Assembly (NCBI GenBank): GCA_033964015.1
Contig: CM066919.1
Span: 20,896,146 to 20,960,145, forward strand
Source of the DNA: Scolanthus callimorphus
Taxonomy: Eukaryota > Cnidaria > Anthozoa > Actiniaria > Edwardsiidae
Direction of reading: 5' to 3'
Length of the DNA: 64,000 bases
The notes below the pieces were generated by a model that was given only the letters and a program-made list of their open reading frames with translations, had not been told where the DNA came from and did not search any database. Made by a program: the position numbers and the translations under genes. Position 1 is the first letter of the stretch. Each line of letters opens with the position of its first letter. This document shows positions 10,527 to 22,894 of this stretch, piece by piece.

Positions 10527-10921
10527 CGACGACCGGTTAGCGCAGTGGTAGAGCGCCGGGCTTATGTTCGGGAGGTTGGGAGTTCAAACCCTGGCCGGGC
10601 CAACACTCAGGGTCTTTTCTAATAATTGAGGAGAAGGTGCTGCCTTTGCTCTAACATCTGCAAATGGTTAGACCTTCGCGTCTTCTCGGATAAGGACGTT
10701 AAACCGTAGGCCCCGTCTCTCACATACACTACACTAACCGGAACCAGAGGGACGTTAAAGAACCACGAGGACCGTCGGAAGTTGCCCAACCTCAGTGTCG
10801 CAGAACTCACAATGCTAATACACACTCATGTTTATAAAGCTGGTTCTATAGGATGAGTTATCCGTTAATGTAAAAGCACTGAAATGTAAAGCATTGAAAC
10901 TACGGTGTAATGCTATATCTA

Positions 10922-10958
<37 letters not shown>

Positions 10959-10960
10959 TG
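10527..10960 (+). mobile_element. tRNA-derived SINE with (ATT)n tail
   Basis: The head has Pol III A-box (TTAGCGCAGTGG at 10537) and B-box (AGTTCAAACCC at 10581) sequences. The acceptor arms pair only partly (5 of 7), so it is not a working tRNA. The body contains GGACGTTAAACCGTAGG and GGGACGTTAAAGAACC, resembling the conserved central domain (Nin-DC type) of eumetazoan SINEs; that match is from memory. The tail is (ATT)n at 10921-10959. Confidence 0.75.
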
Positions 10961-11007
10961 CCGATAAATTCATAGAAAGTTGTGCTCTAATGCTTTTATG
11001 ATATAGC

Positions 11008-11022
11008 GGGGGGGGGGGGGGG
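11008..11022 (+). repeat. Poly-G tract
   Basis: An uninterrupted run of about 14-15 G. It lies between two related sequences (ACTTTATCGGYGYAATAGAGCA at about 10400 and 11030) that bracket the SINE. Confidence 0.9.
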
Positions 11023-11522
11023 CATTACTTTATCGGTGTAATAGAGCATAGATATGGACCAATCAGAGCGCGCGTTATATCGTGGCTATATTATAATATC
11101 TTTAGAACATGAAAACAGGAAATAGAGTGTTCGTATTATGTTTCGCTTTGTCCTTTGATGATGTAGATTAACCCTGCTGTGAGACTTTTACTCCTATTAT
11201 ACCTAAAACCATTCTGAAACAACACGCACGTTTCATATACACCTAATTCAGAAAAGGCTGCTTGGTCGTGGTCTTTGGTAATTGAACGCCTTTGTTTCGT
11301 GGTCACTGAAGCAAAGAATTCCTTTCGTTTCGCGCTATAATTGAAAGACCAAAGACCAGAGCAACCAGCATTTTTGGATTGTGTAAACCTAACTTTCACA
11401 ACGCTTAATTTGGCAAATCTCCATTGTCTGAGTTTGCAGGCGACTGTCAGCAATTATAGTACAAGCTAAATTTAGGCGAATTTCATTGACATGGATGGTA
11501 CCCGCCTTTGCGAAAGACTATC

Positions 11523-11699
11523 AGTAGAAACCCACTTGCCTACTATCACGAATCCTGCAATCTGATTGGCTGCGCTTCGCACTATCTATCACGTAATAGA
11601 TAGTGAGTAGCGAAAACGCTAGCGCAAAACTTTCTAAAACCATGGAAATAAATACGTTTTAGCAAGAACTCGAAGGTTGTATGCTAGTGGGTTTCTACT
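11523..11699. mobile_element. Small MITE
   Basis: Inverted ends AGTAGAAACCCACT are seen at 11523 and, inverted, at 11686-11699. The interior contains a second short palindrome (CTATCTATCACGTAATAGATAG). No clear target duplication. About 177 bp, non-coding. Confidence 0.65.
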
Positions 11700-11999
11700 A
11701 AAACAATTAGACTACTCGTTCTCGTTTTCTGTGAGTCAAATAGTCAACTCGGCGCTACGCGCCTCGCTCAAAATTTTGCGTTTTACAATTTAAAAAAAAA
11801 ATAGTACAGCTCCTCGAACTCTTCAAAGGCCCCATACTACGGTCTCGCGGTAATATTGGCCTTGAATATTGATTTTTCCTCGACGGAAAAACTATTGTAA
11901 AAATTGGACCTCAATTTAATCCTTTGCGCACCGTGGGGTTATATCGGTAGAACGGCACCCTTTCAGTCCTGAGGGATACTTGTAAAAGACTTAAAAGTT

Positions 12000-13420
12000 A
12001 ACAATTAGTCGCCGATAGTCACGGAAGCTAAGGCGACTAATTGTTTTAGTACAATTTCTCTAGTGATTCATAAGGTTTTTAGACAAAAAACATTTGGGGA
12101 TTTTTTCACGATCATAACAAAACTCGAGCGCGCACTCCCAATCCTTCAATGTTAAAATCACCGGTAGCAAGACGAACCAAACCTCTCGACCAATCAGTGA
12201 TTATTCTTATTATCACTTGAGTAATTATAATAAGTGTTATTATAAGTCGTTGAAAAAAGTGCTTCACTAGACTCTTTATGTTCTATTGTGATTTTTCGGG
12301 CACTTTAGGCGACAAGGACTAGACAGAGAGCTAGACAAAAATGGTTAAACTGCATTTTAAATGTGTATTATAGAATAAACCAAGTTGTTAGTTTTTTAAG
12401 ATTTGAAATGTAAAAGTAGAAATGTTTCTCCTTTTTTGTGATACAGTCTGTCAAAGTCCCGCGCACCTCAGAGTAACATAGCAATAGAATCCATGTTATG
12501 CACTAGTCATTTGTTTCCACCGACCCCCATCCCCCGCGACATAGCAGGGGAATATGAAACAGATGTTGTCAAATTTGAAATAATTCCACCGCCTACCAGG
12601 GGAGCACGCCTCGATTGCTTCAGGTCAGGTGTGTACGAACTCACAAGGACATTTGATTACTCTTTGCAAGGAAGCCAGTTAAGTGTGGGGAAGTTTGGTA
12701 GTTTGTTAGCTCTACCCAGGGAGATCTCGTTGCTCTGAAGCGCTGCGTGCTTTTATTGATATCAATAACTTCTGTTGAGCAAGGAACATCCTTGGGCATA
12801 ATAATAATAAAAACGTTCTTCTGTAGCAGCCATTTTTCACAGATTAGATTTTACACCAATACTTTGGACAGCGATGTTATCCGATTGAATGTTTAATTCA
12901 TCAGGTAATAGACGATTATATGAGAATAAAAATACATAAAGTCATATAAAAGAATGCAATAAAGTATGATAAATAATAATAATAAATAAAATAAAACGTC
13001 TTAATTTATCGATAAAAAGATAAATTAGCAAACTGACTTAATCATTAGTAATAGTGAAAATACCCACCCAAAAATAAACATCCATGGAGTTATTATGCGG
13101 ATTGGATAATAACTCCATGATCTAAGCTACCATCTCAGAGCCGTAAATTATTAATTTTCCTTCACATTAGTGAAGTGCGAACTTTCCAGGTTAAAGTGCT
13201 ACCTTAGACCCTTTGTATTCTATTGATACTGTGTCACGTTTTCACGTTTTCAGTACACATTTTAAATGTGTACTAATGAATAAACAAAATTGTTAGTTTT
13301 CTTTGTAACACTATAAAAGAATTAATGAATACTCGCTTCGTTACGGAAAGTATAAATTTTTAACGAACTTAGCAAATATTACATAATATATACGTTTCTG
13401 CCGTCGGTATCCTACCGTTT
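12000..13420. other. Intergenic repeats; no gene recognised
   Basis: A block at 12060-12200 (CATAAGGTTTTTAGAC, CGCGCACTCCCAATCC, CCTCTCGACCAATCAG) recurs at 54070-54220 and is a dispersed repeat. An 81-codon frame at 12493-12738 has no recognisable motif. The rest is AT-rich. Confidence 0.6.
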
Positions 13421-14403
13421 TCAAGAGGTAATGTTCACCATATCATTGCTAGGTTTCGCTCTATTCCCAACGTTTCTTCTGAAGAGATTGAAAATTGACT
13501 TTCTGAATTCCCTTGACATTGCAAAATATATCAGTGGGTTATAGCAGGAGGAAGCCTTTGCGAATAGACCAGGCACAACGCTTGCCAACAAAGGAAGCTC
13601 ATCAGAGCTGTGAAAGCTTGAATAGAATGACACTACCGCGTACGGTGTCCAGGCGACTAGGAAACTCACTACCATTGCAAATGACATTTTCGCGACCTTG
13701 ATTTCGCATTTCCTTGTGCGCAAAGTCGACACTGCTTGTGTGCCCCATCTTCTTATCGACCTCGCGCGTATGTTTTTCACCTCATGTGCAATGTAGGAAT
13801 AACAGAACCCCATGATGAGAATAGGTAAAAAGAAAAAGAATGTGAATATGGAAATGACATAAGAGTAATCCTTAGGATCCTTTGAGTGCCAGTTCACGGA
13901 GCAGAATGAAAACCCAGGCTCGGGGACGTACTGGGACCACCCGATTAACGGGAATATTGACCAGGCAAGCGAAAAACCCCATAGTAGAACTATGATAATC
14001 AAGGTCTTCTGCCGTGTCCATGGTTTTCTTAATACAAATGCGATAGAGTACCATCTATCTCCCGATATCGCCGTCAGATGGAGTATCGAAGACAAGCCGA
14101 TTAGTGTGGCGACAAACCCGTAATATTCACAGCCAGTGTGGTCTAAGGAACGTTCTGGACTGGAGTTGACATAGGCTCCAACTGAGTCGACAAGTATTGC
14201 CATCAGGAAATCCGCGATTGCTAGACTCAAAAAGAATAGTCGGTGCGGTCGACGCAACGAACGGTTGTTGCAGAAAGCGTAAATTGTCACCGCGTTGAAA
14301 CAAATGTTACGGCGCATAAAACCGAATAGACAGTTGTGATAGTTATTCCGTAATAAGGTCTCCAAACGAAAGATGATTCGCCACTTGGCTGCTCCTCGGC
14401 CAT
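13421..14403 (-). CDS. Opsin (rhodopsin-like GPCR), intronless, apparent 1-base loss in TM1
   Basis: A light-sensing seven-helix receptor. Numbering the 314-residue frame starting at 14365, visible features are Asp52 in TM2 (SLAIADF), the disulfide pair Cys79 (GCEYYGF) and Cys155, DRW at 103-105 where DRY is usual, AWTP at 238-241, the retinal Schiff-base lysine Lys270 (FAKASSCYNP), and NPLIY at 276-280. The site equivalent to bovine Glu113 is Tyr, while the Glu181 equivalent (Glu149, six before Cys155) is present, as in bistable opsins. The true start is probably ATG at 14403 (MAEEQPSGES); that frame encodes the start of TM1 but shifts near 14299, where GTTTC probably lost a T. Many cnidarian opsins are intronless. 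Subfamily not resolved. Confidence 0.85.
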
Positions 14404-15192
14404 CAGGCTGAAATACTGTCGCGTCAAAGTTCTGAGCTTACAAATTCGGATAATAAACTTGATTATCTATTAGCAGTAACACTTAATCATAAGATCATAC
14501 CAAATGCAGAGTGGTATCTTTTTTCGAACGCTGTGTATGTGTTAGTGCAACTTGCGGTTAGATGGTCGGGATCTTGTTAATAAAATTTATTTCAATAACA
14601 GCTTTTAAATGATAATATAGTCTATTCTTGGATTAGTCCTGTAATTGTGCTTGCATATTTAAATATTCATCAATCACAAGTCGCATTGACGCAAGTTTAT
14701 CGCAACAAGCATTTGTCGCCTAGGGTGGTCTTTTTATGTATTGTTCAAATTTAAAAAGAGAGAGAAATGGAAAACCCAAATCTGTGAAGCAAGTAACCTC
14801 AAAGCTCTCCAGATCGCTTTTCATTAAGTGTATCTTGAAAAGAACGCTGAAAGCCATTTATAAGTGAATTTGAGGTAATCGCCACTGAATTGCAACGATA
14901 TTATTGTGCTTTGTTGCGTGTTTGTGTGCCTTGTTGTCAATTTTGAAATAATAATACTCTTATAATTCTGTACAGTTTTAAAGGATTAAGAGAGTTAGGG
15001 AGCTTATTTCTGTAACATGCACTGGCGCTGAAAATATTGGTCATCCAAATTTCGTACGGCAAAGTAGAGATTTGGCAGTTTACATTTCCAATTTTAAAAG
15101 GGTTTGTATGGGTATTATGAAATTGTTTCGCATTTTTCTCGAAAGTATGAAATTCTGTACAAGGAACCTTGTACAAGGAAATGTGTGATCAG

Positions 15193-15487
15193 AATTTTAT
15201 TTTCATAATTCTGCGAACTCCCACTTGAAATTTCCGAACGCCAAACTGCGTTTTGGCTTCCGTCAATCAAACCTTTTAAGTCAAGTCCACGGATGGATGT
15301 TTTTTGAGTTTGGTCTGCATTTTACAGTGAAAAATTATTGTGTTTTAAAGCCTAGCTAACCCCTATCAGTTCACAAGATCTATCAAAGCCTCTGTGAATT
15401 CACCCAGAGTTATTCACTCGTTTGATTGACGGTAGCTAAACCGTGGTTTGTTGGTCGGCGTAGAGTTCGCAGAATTATGAAAATCGC
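15193..15487. repeat. Foldback repeat with TTTTCATAATTCTGCGAACT ends
   Basis: The left end (TTTTCATAATTCTGCGAACT) and the reverse complement of the right end match, and inner blocks with GGCTTCCGTCAATCAAA and GTTTGATTGACGG pair. Partial relatives occur at 18870-19090 and 20250-20340 (AACGGAAGCCAAACCGCGGT). Confidence 0.65.
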
Positions 15488-15936
15488 AGTAAAGCAGCTG
15501 ATAACATACTGCTTTCATGCAGGGAAAACACTATTCTATGCAGGTATAAAATGCAATTAGATGACCAACTCTGTTTCCTTTTGTTGTAATAATATTTTGA
15601 TGTTATTATTTGCTCAATATATACTAATTCATTGTGAAAGGTTTCTTAGTAATCGTACATTTATAGTAGGAAGTTGGCGATGGCTCGAAGTATGTTTGGA
15701 TCGGCTTAGTCTCCAATAACCAATACCCTGTGGTTTATGAATTGAGCAAATCTGCAAATTACTTACTTTTAGATAAAAAACAAAAAGCACCGGAATTATA
15801 TAAAAAACAAAAACCATCCCAGCAATAACAAATTAGTACACATTCAACGTACATGTTTCGCCCGACTCTGTTTTCAGGAGGAAAGGTGCAGTGTTTGCAA
15901 AACAAGTTTGAATCTACTACGAAAAATACTATATAC

Positions 15937-16106
15937 TAATTACGATTTTGAGACGGCAATTCCACAAAATATTGACGGCTAGTTAGGAGAAAATATGTTC
16001 ACGTATTGGGCGGAGTCGCGCAGCGACGGAGCCCAATACGTGAAAATATTTTCTTCCAACGCCGTCAATATTTTGTGGAATTGCCGTCTCAAAATCGTAA
16101 TTAATA
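15937..16106. mobile_element. Hairpin MITE with ~45-bp inverted arms
   Basis: Arms read ATTACGATTTTGAGACGGCA and on through CCACAAAATATTGACGGC, nearly perfect. A second inner palindrome contains CACGTATTGGGC/GCCCAATACGTG. An isolated end copy lies at 16402-16431. Confidence 0.75.
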
Positions 16107-16559
16107 TTGTATCGCGATTCTTGAAGATTTTCTGGAGGAAATGGCAAGAAATAGTGCTATTTATTGTCGATTGAAATTTCAATTCTCATTACATTTACGC
16201 ACGATCTCACGCAATCACATGGGCTTTTCGCACGAGCTCGAGCATTTTCTGTTTACATTTTCCATCTTTTTCGGCGAAAAAAATCTCTTTCTGCCATAAG
16301 ATATTGCTAGAAATATAGCTAAACGTTATTTCTAACTATTGACAATGAAATGAAACATAAATTCGTGCGAAAAAAGTTGAATTTCGCTAGCTCTTTTTGA
16401 GCCGTCAATACCACAAAATATTGACGGCTCACAACAACACAGAGTGGCAGGGTGAATCGCGATACTCTATAAACTCATCGTCCGTAAACAAAAAGCTTAG
16501 CTCGAGTGATCACATGCAAACCGCGGAGTGCTTTACAGCTAAAACCGTTGCATCACGAC

Positions 16560-17330
16560 CCTCGTTTTCAAAAACATCAAACTACTTTTGGATTTTTGAC
16601 GTTGCTGTTCCGCAATCGAACTAGGTGTCTGAGCCAATAAAACTCTTGCCCTGTTTCGCAGTCAACTGGCTTCCCTCTGAACTAAAACCAGACAACGTCG
16701 CGCCGGAAAGCCAGGCGACTGCACTAGGCGAAACAAAGCAAGAATCTGATTGGCTCCTAAGATTTGACTGGCGGAACAGCACAGCCAAAAACAAATCGAT
16801 GTTTTGAAAACGCGTGTCGCGATGCAACGATTTTAGCTGTACAAATTCCAACGATCGCCTTTTTTACAGTTTAAACGCAAAGATTAGTTACCTTAAAGTG
16901 CAATAGCATTCTCAATCTAATTATCAAGCTTAAACAAAGTAAATTATAAGCATGGAGGAGTTTTAGATACGCGATCTTAATTCGCATAGATGTTTGAGAT
17001 TGTATTCCTTCTTTTTCTGGACATTACAGCTGTTTCAGGTAACACGCGACTTCGCCGTTGCCGCCAGAGTTTGGCAGTTAGGTTTTCTGTGCTGTCCATC
17101 AATGCAATCCGTGTCCGTGTGAGCCAATCATATCCTTACTCAGTGCATTCCATTGGCTTCCCTTGCGAGGCATGTCGCGACAGAAGCCAATTCACTGCAC
17201 TAGGCGAAACTAGGCAAGGATCTGATTGGCTCACATGGTTTGATTGACTACACAGGAAAACCCAACTGCCAAAAGGTCTCTCGATGTTTTGAACGCGCTG
17301 GGTCGCGTGTGTTACCTGAAACAGCTGTAA
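16560..17330. repeat. Two degenerate foldback copies of the ATCTGATTGGCTC family
   Basis: Blocks at 16620-16770 and 17100-17250 each contain inverted pairs ending GAGCCAATMA and TGATTGGCTC around an AGTGCA / TGCACTAGGCGAAAC centre. They are related to 7640-7740. No coding capacity. Confidence 0.6.
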
Positions 17331-18057
17331 ATGATTCGTTTGAGAAGCTATATCAAACACTTGGACAGTGTTTTTCAGGATTTCCAGACACCTCGAGATC
17401 AGCCGCTGGGTGACAAGTGTGTTGTTTTCTCGGCCAAGGTTACTCTACTGTTATTACTCATGCTATTTTTGGGATTGTTCCCTGCAATCAGAGGCGGGAT
17501 ATCTATCTATTTCACGAGACAAAGAATATTTGTTGTTAGATAGTTATTTCGAGTTTTCTACTCGTTATTACATTGAAAGGACGGGCTGACAACGGCTCTT
17601 TTTTGTCTTTAGTTTTCCGCTTTCAAGCCTCTGGGGAACACATTCGTTCATGTCTATGTCACGTATTTCATAGGGTTCCCAACTCATCTTCAGCAACGTC
17701 ATTTCATTATAAATTTAATGGCAAGTAAAACAATTGTAGGCTCATAAAACGAGAGTAATTGTATTGATAAATAAAATATGGTGCCTTTTAGCACGTTATC
17801 GAAAAAGGGAAAACTAAGTGGAAGAGTATCAAATACCTATTCATTTCCATGTAGGGGTAGTACTGCTAATGCGACCTCTTCGTTGAATCATGAGTTAGGA
17901 GAAAAATAAACTCAGTAGCGATTGTTATCAGGGAATATTTGACATGTGCTTTTAATGTTATTTTAATACATTTATTCTACGGACTGTTTGCGGACAAACT
18001 GGAATGACAAAAAGACTTGACTATGAATGCAAATTTAAGAATTGATCCCGTTGTTAC

Positions 18058-19250
18058 GAATAGTAGTGAGAATCTTTTTTACCTGCAGACCCAGGGGGGT
18101 ACTCAGATCTAAAAATGATGGGGGGGGGGGGGAGAGTCCGACGTATTTTTTTGGGGTATGAAATTTGTAATTTTTTGGGGGGTATGAAATTTGTAGTAAC
18201 AGTATTTTTTTGGGTTGAAAATTCTACCAGTTTTTTTTTTTTTTGGGGGGGGGGGGGGGGGGGCAAAAATCTGCAGGTATTTTGGGGGGCTGAAACTTCT
18301 CTGATAGGCTAGTTGATCATCAAGATGCTGAAGCTATTTCCGGGACACATAATTGGACGGGAATCATGTGTAACAGCGATTGGTATTTGTTTTGGGTATC
18401 AAATTTTGGGAGCAGGTATTTTTTGGTATAAAATTTATGGCTCAGATATTTGTTTGGGCATGAAATTTGGAGCTCCGTCGGACCCCTTCCCGACATTTTT
18501 ATATCCGAGTACCCCCTGGGCCTGTGGTGTGTGGGCGTGATTGTATAAATATGATATTGCGATCTAACCCTGTTTGCTTGCTGATTTTAAAGTGCAAGTT
18601 ATTATTGTGATGCGTTGATAACTTGTTCACACCTGCTGGTTGTGGGAATACTGAAAAACAACATTTAGAAGTTTTAGGATCACGTTTCTTTTACTTTACG
18701 TTTTGAAGTGATCGTAAAAGTTCAAAATAATTAAGGCAAACTAAAATCATTTAACCACTGGAAAAAATTGTAATAGTTATTTTTACTTAATGTGTTTAAG
18801 TGAGCATAAAAGTTGGGCTCTTTTTTCTCTCTTTTCATATATGGAGTTACATATTAACTTTTCTTTTCCGGACACCAAACTGCATTTTGTCTTCCGTACA
18901 TCAAACCTTTGAAAACAGGCACATGGATTTTTCTAAGTTTCGTTTGCATTTTATGATGGAAATTCTGTTTTTGCCCAGCTGGTCCAATTTGCCGTCCAAT
19001 TTAGTTAAAAACAACTGTTAAAGCCTGCGTGAAATCAACCGCAGCCGATCACTCATTCGATTAACGGAAGCCAAACCGCGGTTTGTTAGTTTTAAGATTG
19101 AATTCCATAGTCAAAGAATATACGTTCTTTCATATCCTCTAAGAGGCTACTTTGGACATTGTTTTATTAAACGTTGAACCCTCTGAAGAAACGCTGCATG
19201 AACGTTCCGTTTTATTAAAACGCTGGGACGATGCCCAAGAAAGTGCCCAA
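18058..19250 (+). repeat. Tandem duplication, unit 1
   Basis: Starts ATAGTAGTGAGAATCTTTTT and ends near CGATGCCCAAGAAAGTGC. Most of it is repeated in the same order and direction at 19251-20640. It contains a MITE-like core (18085-18525) with inverted ends CCCAGGGGGGTACTC / GAGTACCCCCTGGG and G-runs. Confidence 0.85.
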
Positions 19251-20640
19251 ATAGTAGTGAGAATCTTTTTTACCTGCAGACCCAGGGGGGTACTCTACGT
19301 ACTCAGATATAAAAATGGCGAGGGGGGGGGGGGGGGGGGGGTCCGACGTATTTTTGGGGGGTATGAAATTTGTAATTTTTGGGGGGTAGGAAATTTGTAG
19401 TAACAGTATTTTTTGGGGTTGAAAATTCTACCAGTTTTTTTTTTGATCATCAAGATGCTGAAGCTATTTCCGGGACACATAGAGCGGATTTCACATGACT
19501 GTCAAGACTTTTTATGTAATTGCGATTGCTTTGCGTTCTCATTGGCTACTCGTTTTTCTCAGCCAATCAAATTCTTTAGTAAATACAATTGTGTAATTAC
19601 TTAGTAATTGATTCGGCTTGCAATTGGCTGAGAAAAAAGCCATTTAGGAGCAAATCGTGATTTCTCTCGATTCTGATTGGCTAGTGATTGCTCAATTGCA
19701 ATTGTTTTCACGACAGTCATGTGAAAACCGCTCTAATGGGACGGGAATCATGTGTAACAGCAACTGGTATTTGTTTTGGGTATCAAATTTTGTGAGCAGG
19801 TATTTTTTTGGTATAAAATTTATGGCTCAGATATTTGTTTGGGCATGAAATTTGGAGCTCCGTCGGACCGCCTCCCCGACATTTTTATATCCGAGTACCC
19901 CCTGGGCCTGTGGTCTGTGGGCGTGATTGTATAAATATGATATTGTGATCTAACCCTGTTTGCTTGCTGATTTTAAAGTGCAAGTTATTAATGTGATGCG
20001 TTGATAACTTGTTCACACCTGCTGGTTGTGGGAATACTGAAAAACAACATTTAGAAGTTTTAGGATCACGTTTCTTTTACTTTACGTTTTGAAGTGATCG
20101 TAAAAGTTCAAAATAATTAAGGCAAACTAAAATCATTTAACCACTGGAAAAAATTGGAATAGTTATTTTTACTTAATGTGTTTAAGTGAGCATAAAAGTA
20201 AATTACTAATACGGATAGCTTGGGCTCTTTTTTCTCAACTGTTTTTAACTAAACAAAGCCTGCGTGAAATCAACCGCAGCTGATCACTCATTCGATTAAC
20301 GGAAGCCAAACCGCGGTTTGTCAAGTTGGCGCCGCAGAGGTCACAGAATTAAGAAAATTGCAGTAAAATTTTGCAGGCTGTTTCTGCTCTTTGAAATTAG
20401 AATAACTAATGGAATATGATATTAGGTTTATAGCTACGGTGATGGCTAATGTTCTGGGTGACTTGCCAAAGTGTCTGCATCACGTTTTAAGATTGAATTC
20501 CATAGTCAAAGAATATACGTTCTTTTATATCCTCTAAGAGGCCACTTTGGATATTGTTTTATTAAACGTTGAACCCTCTGAAGAAACGCTGCATGAACGT
20601 TCCGTTTTATTAAAACGCTGGGACGATGGCCAAGAAAGTG
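19251..20640 (+). repeat. Tandem duplication, unit 2
   Basis: Second copy of unit 18058-19250. It is longer because of a MITE at 19482-19733 and other small indels, and it lacks some bases present in unit 1 near 18830-19010. Confidence 0.85.
19482..19733. mobile_element. MITE inserted in duplicated unit 2, with TA duplication and a matching empty site
   Basis: Inverted ends GAGCGGATTTCACATGACTG and GAGCGGTTTTCACATGACTG, flanked by TA at 19480-19481 and 19734-19735. Unit 1 has CGGGACACATAATTGGACGG at 18341-18360 where unit 2 is interrupted, so the uninserted target is preserved. Same family as 39996-40193. Confidence 0.9.
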
Positions 20641-20924
20641 CGTGTTTTAATTTGTGGTCTCTTTTCATATGAGCCCGGATAAACGGTCTTCAGCACGGGT
20701 ATAGGGTCCTCAAAAGTACCAAGAGTACGAATCTCCCATATTAACTTCTTCCCCATCCGCGTAAAAAAAATTGTCTATTTTTAGAAACCCATATTCCCAT
20801 AAAATTGAAGAGGGACTTGCATGTAGGACACTGCCATACGTAATAATAGCACCTTTAACCCCTTTCTCTTATCGAGCTCCAGGTGAAAAGAGTTCAAAGC
20901 TATAAGAAAAGAAAAGTTGATACA

Positions 20925-20992
20925 GTTGGTCGGTCCGGGGTTCGAACTGAGGACCGTAAGCACCTAACACACTGCATGCACCACCGAGCCAT
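20925..20992 (-). repeat. tRNA-like sequence, probably a SINE head
   Basis: On the minus strand GGCTCGGTGGTGCATGCAGT is followed by an excellent B-box (AGTTCGAACCCCGG). Acceptor pairing is poor and the A-box is altered, so this is a degenerate tRNA-derived sequence rather than a working gene. Confidence 0.4.
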
Positions 20993-21507
20993 ATCTTACC
21001 ATGATAAAGAGCAGTAATGCGAAGAGCAAAATGAGCAAACGTCGTCTTTACGTTTATGTGTGAAATCAGATAGAAGGCAGCAGCTTTTAATGCTATTTTT
21101 AGCTGTCGTCTATTAGGCTTCCTGGCTAATGCGCGTGCTAACTAACACTTGACGTGTTGGACGAGCCCGGGGAGATATTTGACAATATAGTCGGAGATCC
21201 ATTATTTTTTATGCTCAGCCTGAGCAAAATCAGGCAAAAATGAGTAGAAACAAAGCAAACCCCTTGTGTTTAGGGTGTTATTTCCCCAAATATGATTACA
21301 TAGAAACTGCATGGGTCCCAAGCAGTCGTTAAAAGAGGAAGGTATTTTAGAATTTAAGGGTAAACAAACTCCAACACAGAATTTTGCCGACGTTTCGGAT
21401 CATTTTCTTCAGTCCTTCTTAAATGCAGTTACCTGTTTGTTGTCTGCAAGTGTGTTTGTAACAGCTCCGAAGAAGGCCGAAGATGGTACGAAACATGGAT
21501 ATAGATA

Positions 21508-22057
21508 CAATCAAAACCAGTAGAGTGTCAATTCTGGCGCGAAAAGATTGGTCGCGTAGTGGCGAAATTTTGATCACGTGCTCACTATTTCGTGTACCAC
21601 GGGAGTAACGTTTTCCGCTGGGTGTCTTGTTGTTTCTTGTCTGCTTCATCGCTGAATGTCACAATAGCCGCCTTATTTGAATATGAATGGTCCTTTTGTT
21701 TGATTATGCCTCGTTCTATTAGAAGACGACTATATGGCATTCAGCGATGAAGTAGATACCAACATTCGGTTCAAGGATCAGCTTTTACGAAACGACTCTT
21801 CACGAATTTAAAAGGTTTTTCTTACCAAAGATTTGTTAGTGAACTCTAGAAAAGAACTCTTGATCTTCATGCTAGCAGAAAAGATCCCAAGGCTTCGACA
21901 TTTTCAGTCATGTTTAGTTGGTTGTTTACGTCGACTCGCACCTAGGTCTAAAAATATCTATCACGTGGTACACGAAATAGTGAGCACGTGATCAAAATTT
22001 CGCCACTACGCGACCAATCTTTTCGCGCCAGAATTGACACTCTACTGGTTTTGATTG
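21508..22057. mobile_element. MITE with ~95-bp perfect inverted ends
   Basis: Both ends read CAATCAAAACCAGTAGAGTG inward and match to GTGTACCACG, about 95 bases. TA flanks at 21506-21507 and 22058-22059. Inside, CATTCAGCGATGAAG motifs form another inner inverted pair (near 21645 and 21740). No ORF of note. Confidence 0.85.
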
Positions 22058-22145
22058 TATTGTGTTTACCTTATAATATTTTACGATAATCTCTACGATA
22101 GTCTGAGTGCGAATAATTGTTTTAGTATAATTTTGCTAGTAAATA

Positions 22146-22398
22146 CAGCAGATTGCGTTTGACTGTTTTACCCTAACAGTTCGCACGTTACGTTTGAACG
22201 TTTGAAAGTTGCGTTGTGAGACAAAAAGTGAGACGTTTCCATGTGCAACCGCCATGTTTATTTTTCACTGACCAATCAGAGGGCAGAACTATTTGGTTCG
22301 CCATAGAAACGTCTCGTTTCATCCTAGAAACGCAACTTTCAAACGTTCAAACATAACGTGCTAACTGTTAGGGTAAAACGGTCAAACGCAATCGGCTG
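22146..22398. mobile_element. MITE with ~55-bp inverted ends
   Basis: Ends CAGCAGATTGCGTTTGACTG and CAGCCGATTGCGTTTGACCG continue through ACCCTAACAGTT and GTTTGAACGTTTGAAAGTTG. TA flanks at 22144-22145 and 22399-22400. Confidence 0.8.
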
Positions 22399-22781
22399 TA
22401 TGAGAGGAAAACGTAAGAGGGAATAAATTAATTTGTTTTTACATTTTTTCGCAACTTTGTGACAGCTAAAAGCTCGAGCTTGAAACATCATTTTTCTTGA
22501 GCGACAGTGCTTTATTCTAAGTGTAAAAGCACTCCATTTCTCACCTTTGAAGAGTTTCACACCAAACTTAGTTGCTTCTTTCGTGTTTTTCGGAGTAGCA
22601 TTTTCTTTCATTTCAAATATTTCTCCTTGATTCTGCAAATCTGTTGATTCTGCAAATCTGTTTGCAGCAGCCAGCTTGACAAAGATCGCTGCCAGTAAAT
22701 ATAACTAGCAAATATTGCTGAATAAATTATTGTCCAATCAGCGCGCTCGAATCTCTATATTTACTGGCAAAAGTATACTAA

Positions 22782-22786
<5 letters not shown>

Positions 22787-22812
<26 letters not shown>

Positions 22813-22885
22813 CTGAGTCAATAGCCCATGAGGCCGAAGGCCAAATGGGCTATTGACTTAGAGGCCATGAGGGCGAAGAGGAATA
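22787..22885. repeat. Palindromic repeat AACAATTATTCCTCGAGCC
   Basis: Imperfect hairpin whose ends AACAATTATTCCTC and GAGGAATAATTGTT pair. A relative lies at 58640-58704 plus 58955-58965, split by a later insertion. Confidence 0.7.
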
Positions 22886-22894
22886 ATTGTTTTA

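Noticed and set aside
13421..14365. Opsin starting at 14365 (METLLRNNY)
   Set aside because: That start gives a broken TM1. The upstream ATG at 14403 in the neighbouring frame supplies a normal opsin N-terminus and start of TM1.
19152..19400. 82-residue frame MDIVLLNVEPSEE in the duplicated unit
   Set aside because: It runs into the G-rich MITE core. The matching stretch at 20540-20640 does not continue the same protein, so it is chance.
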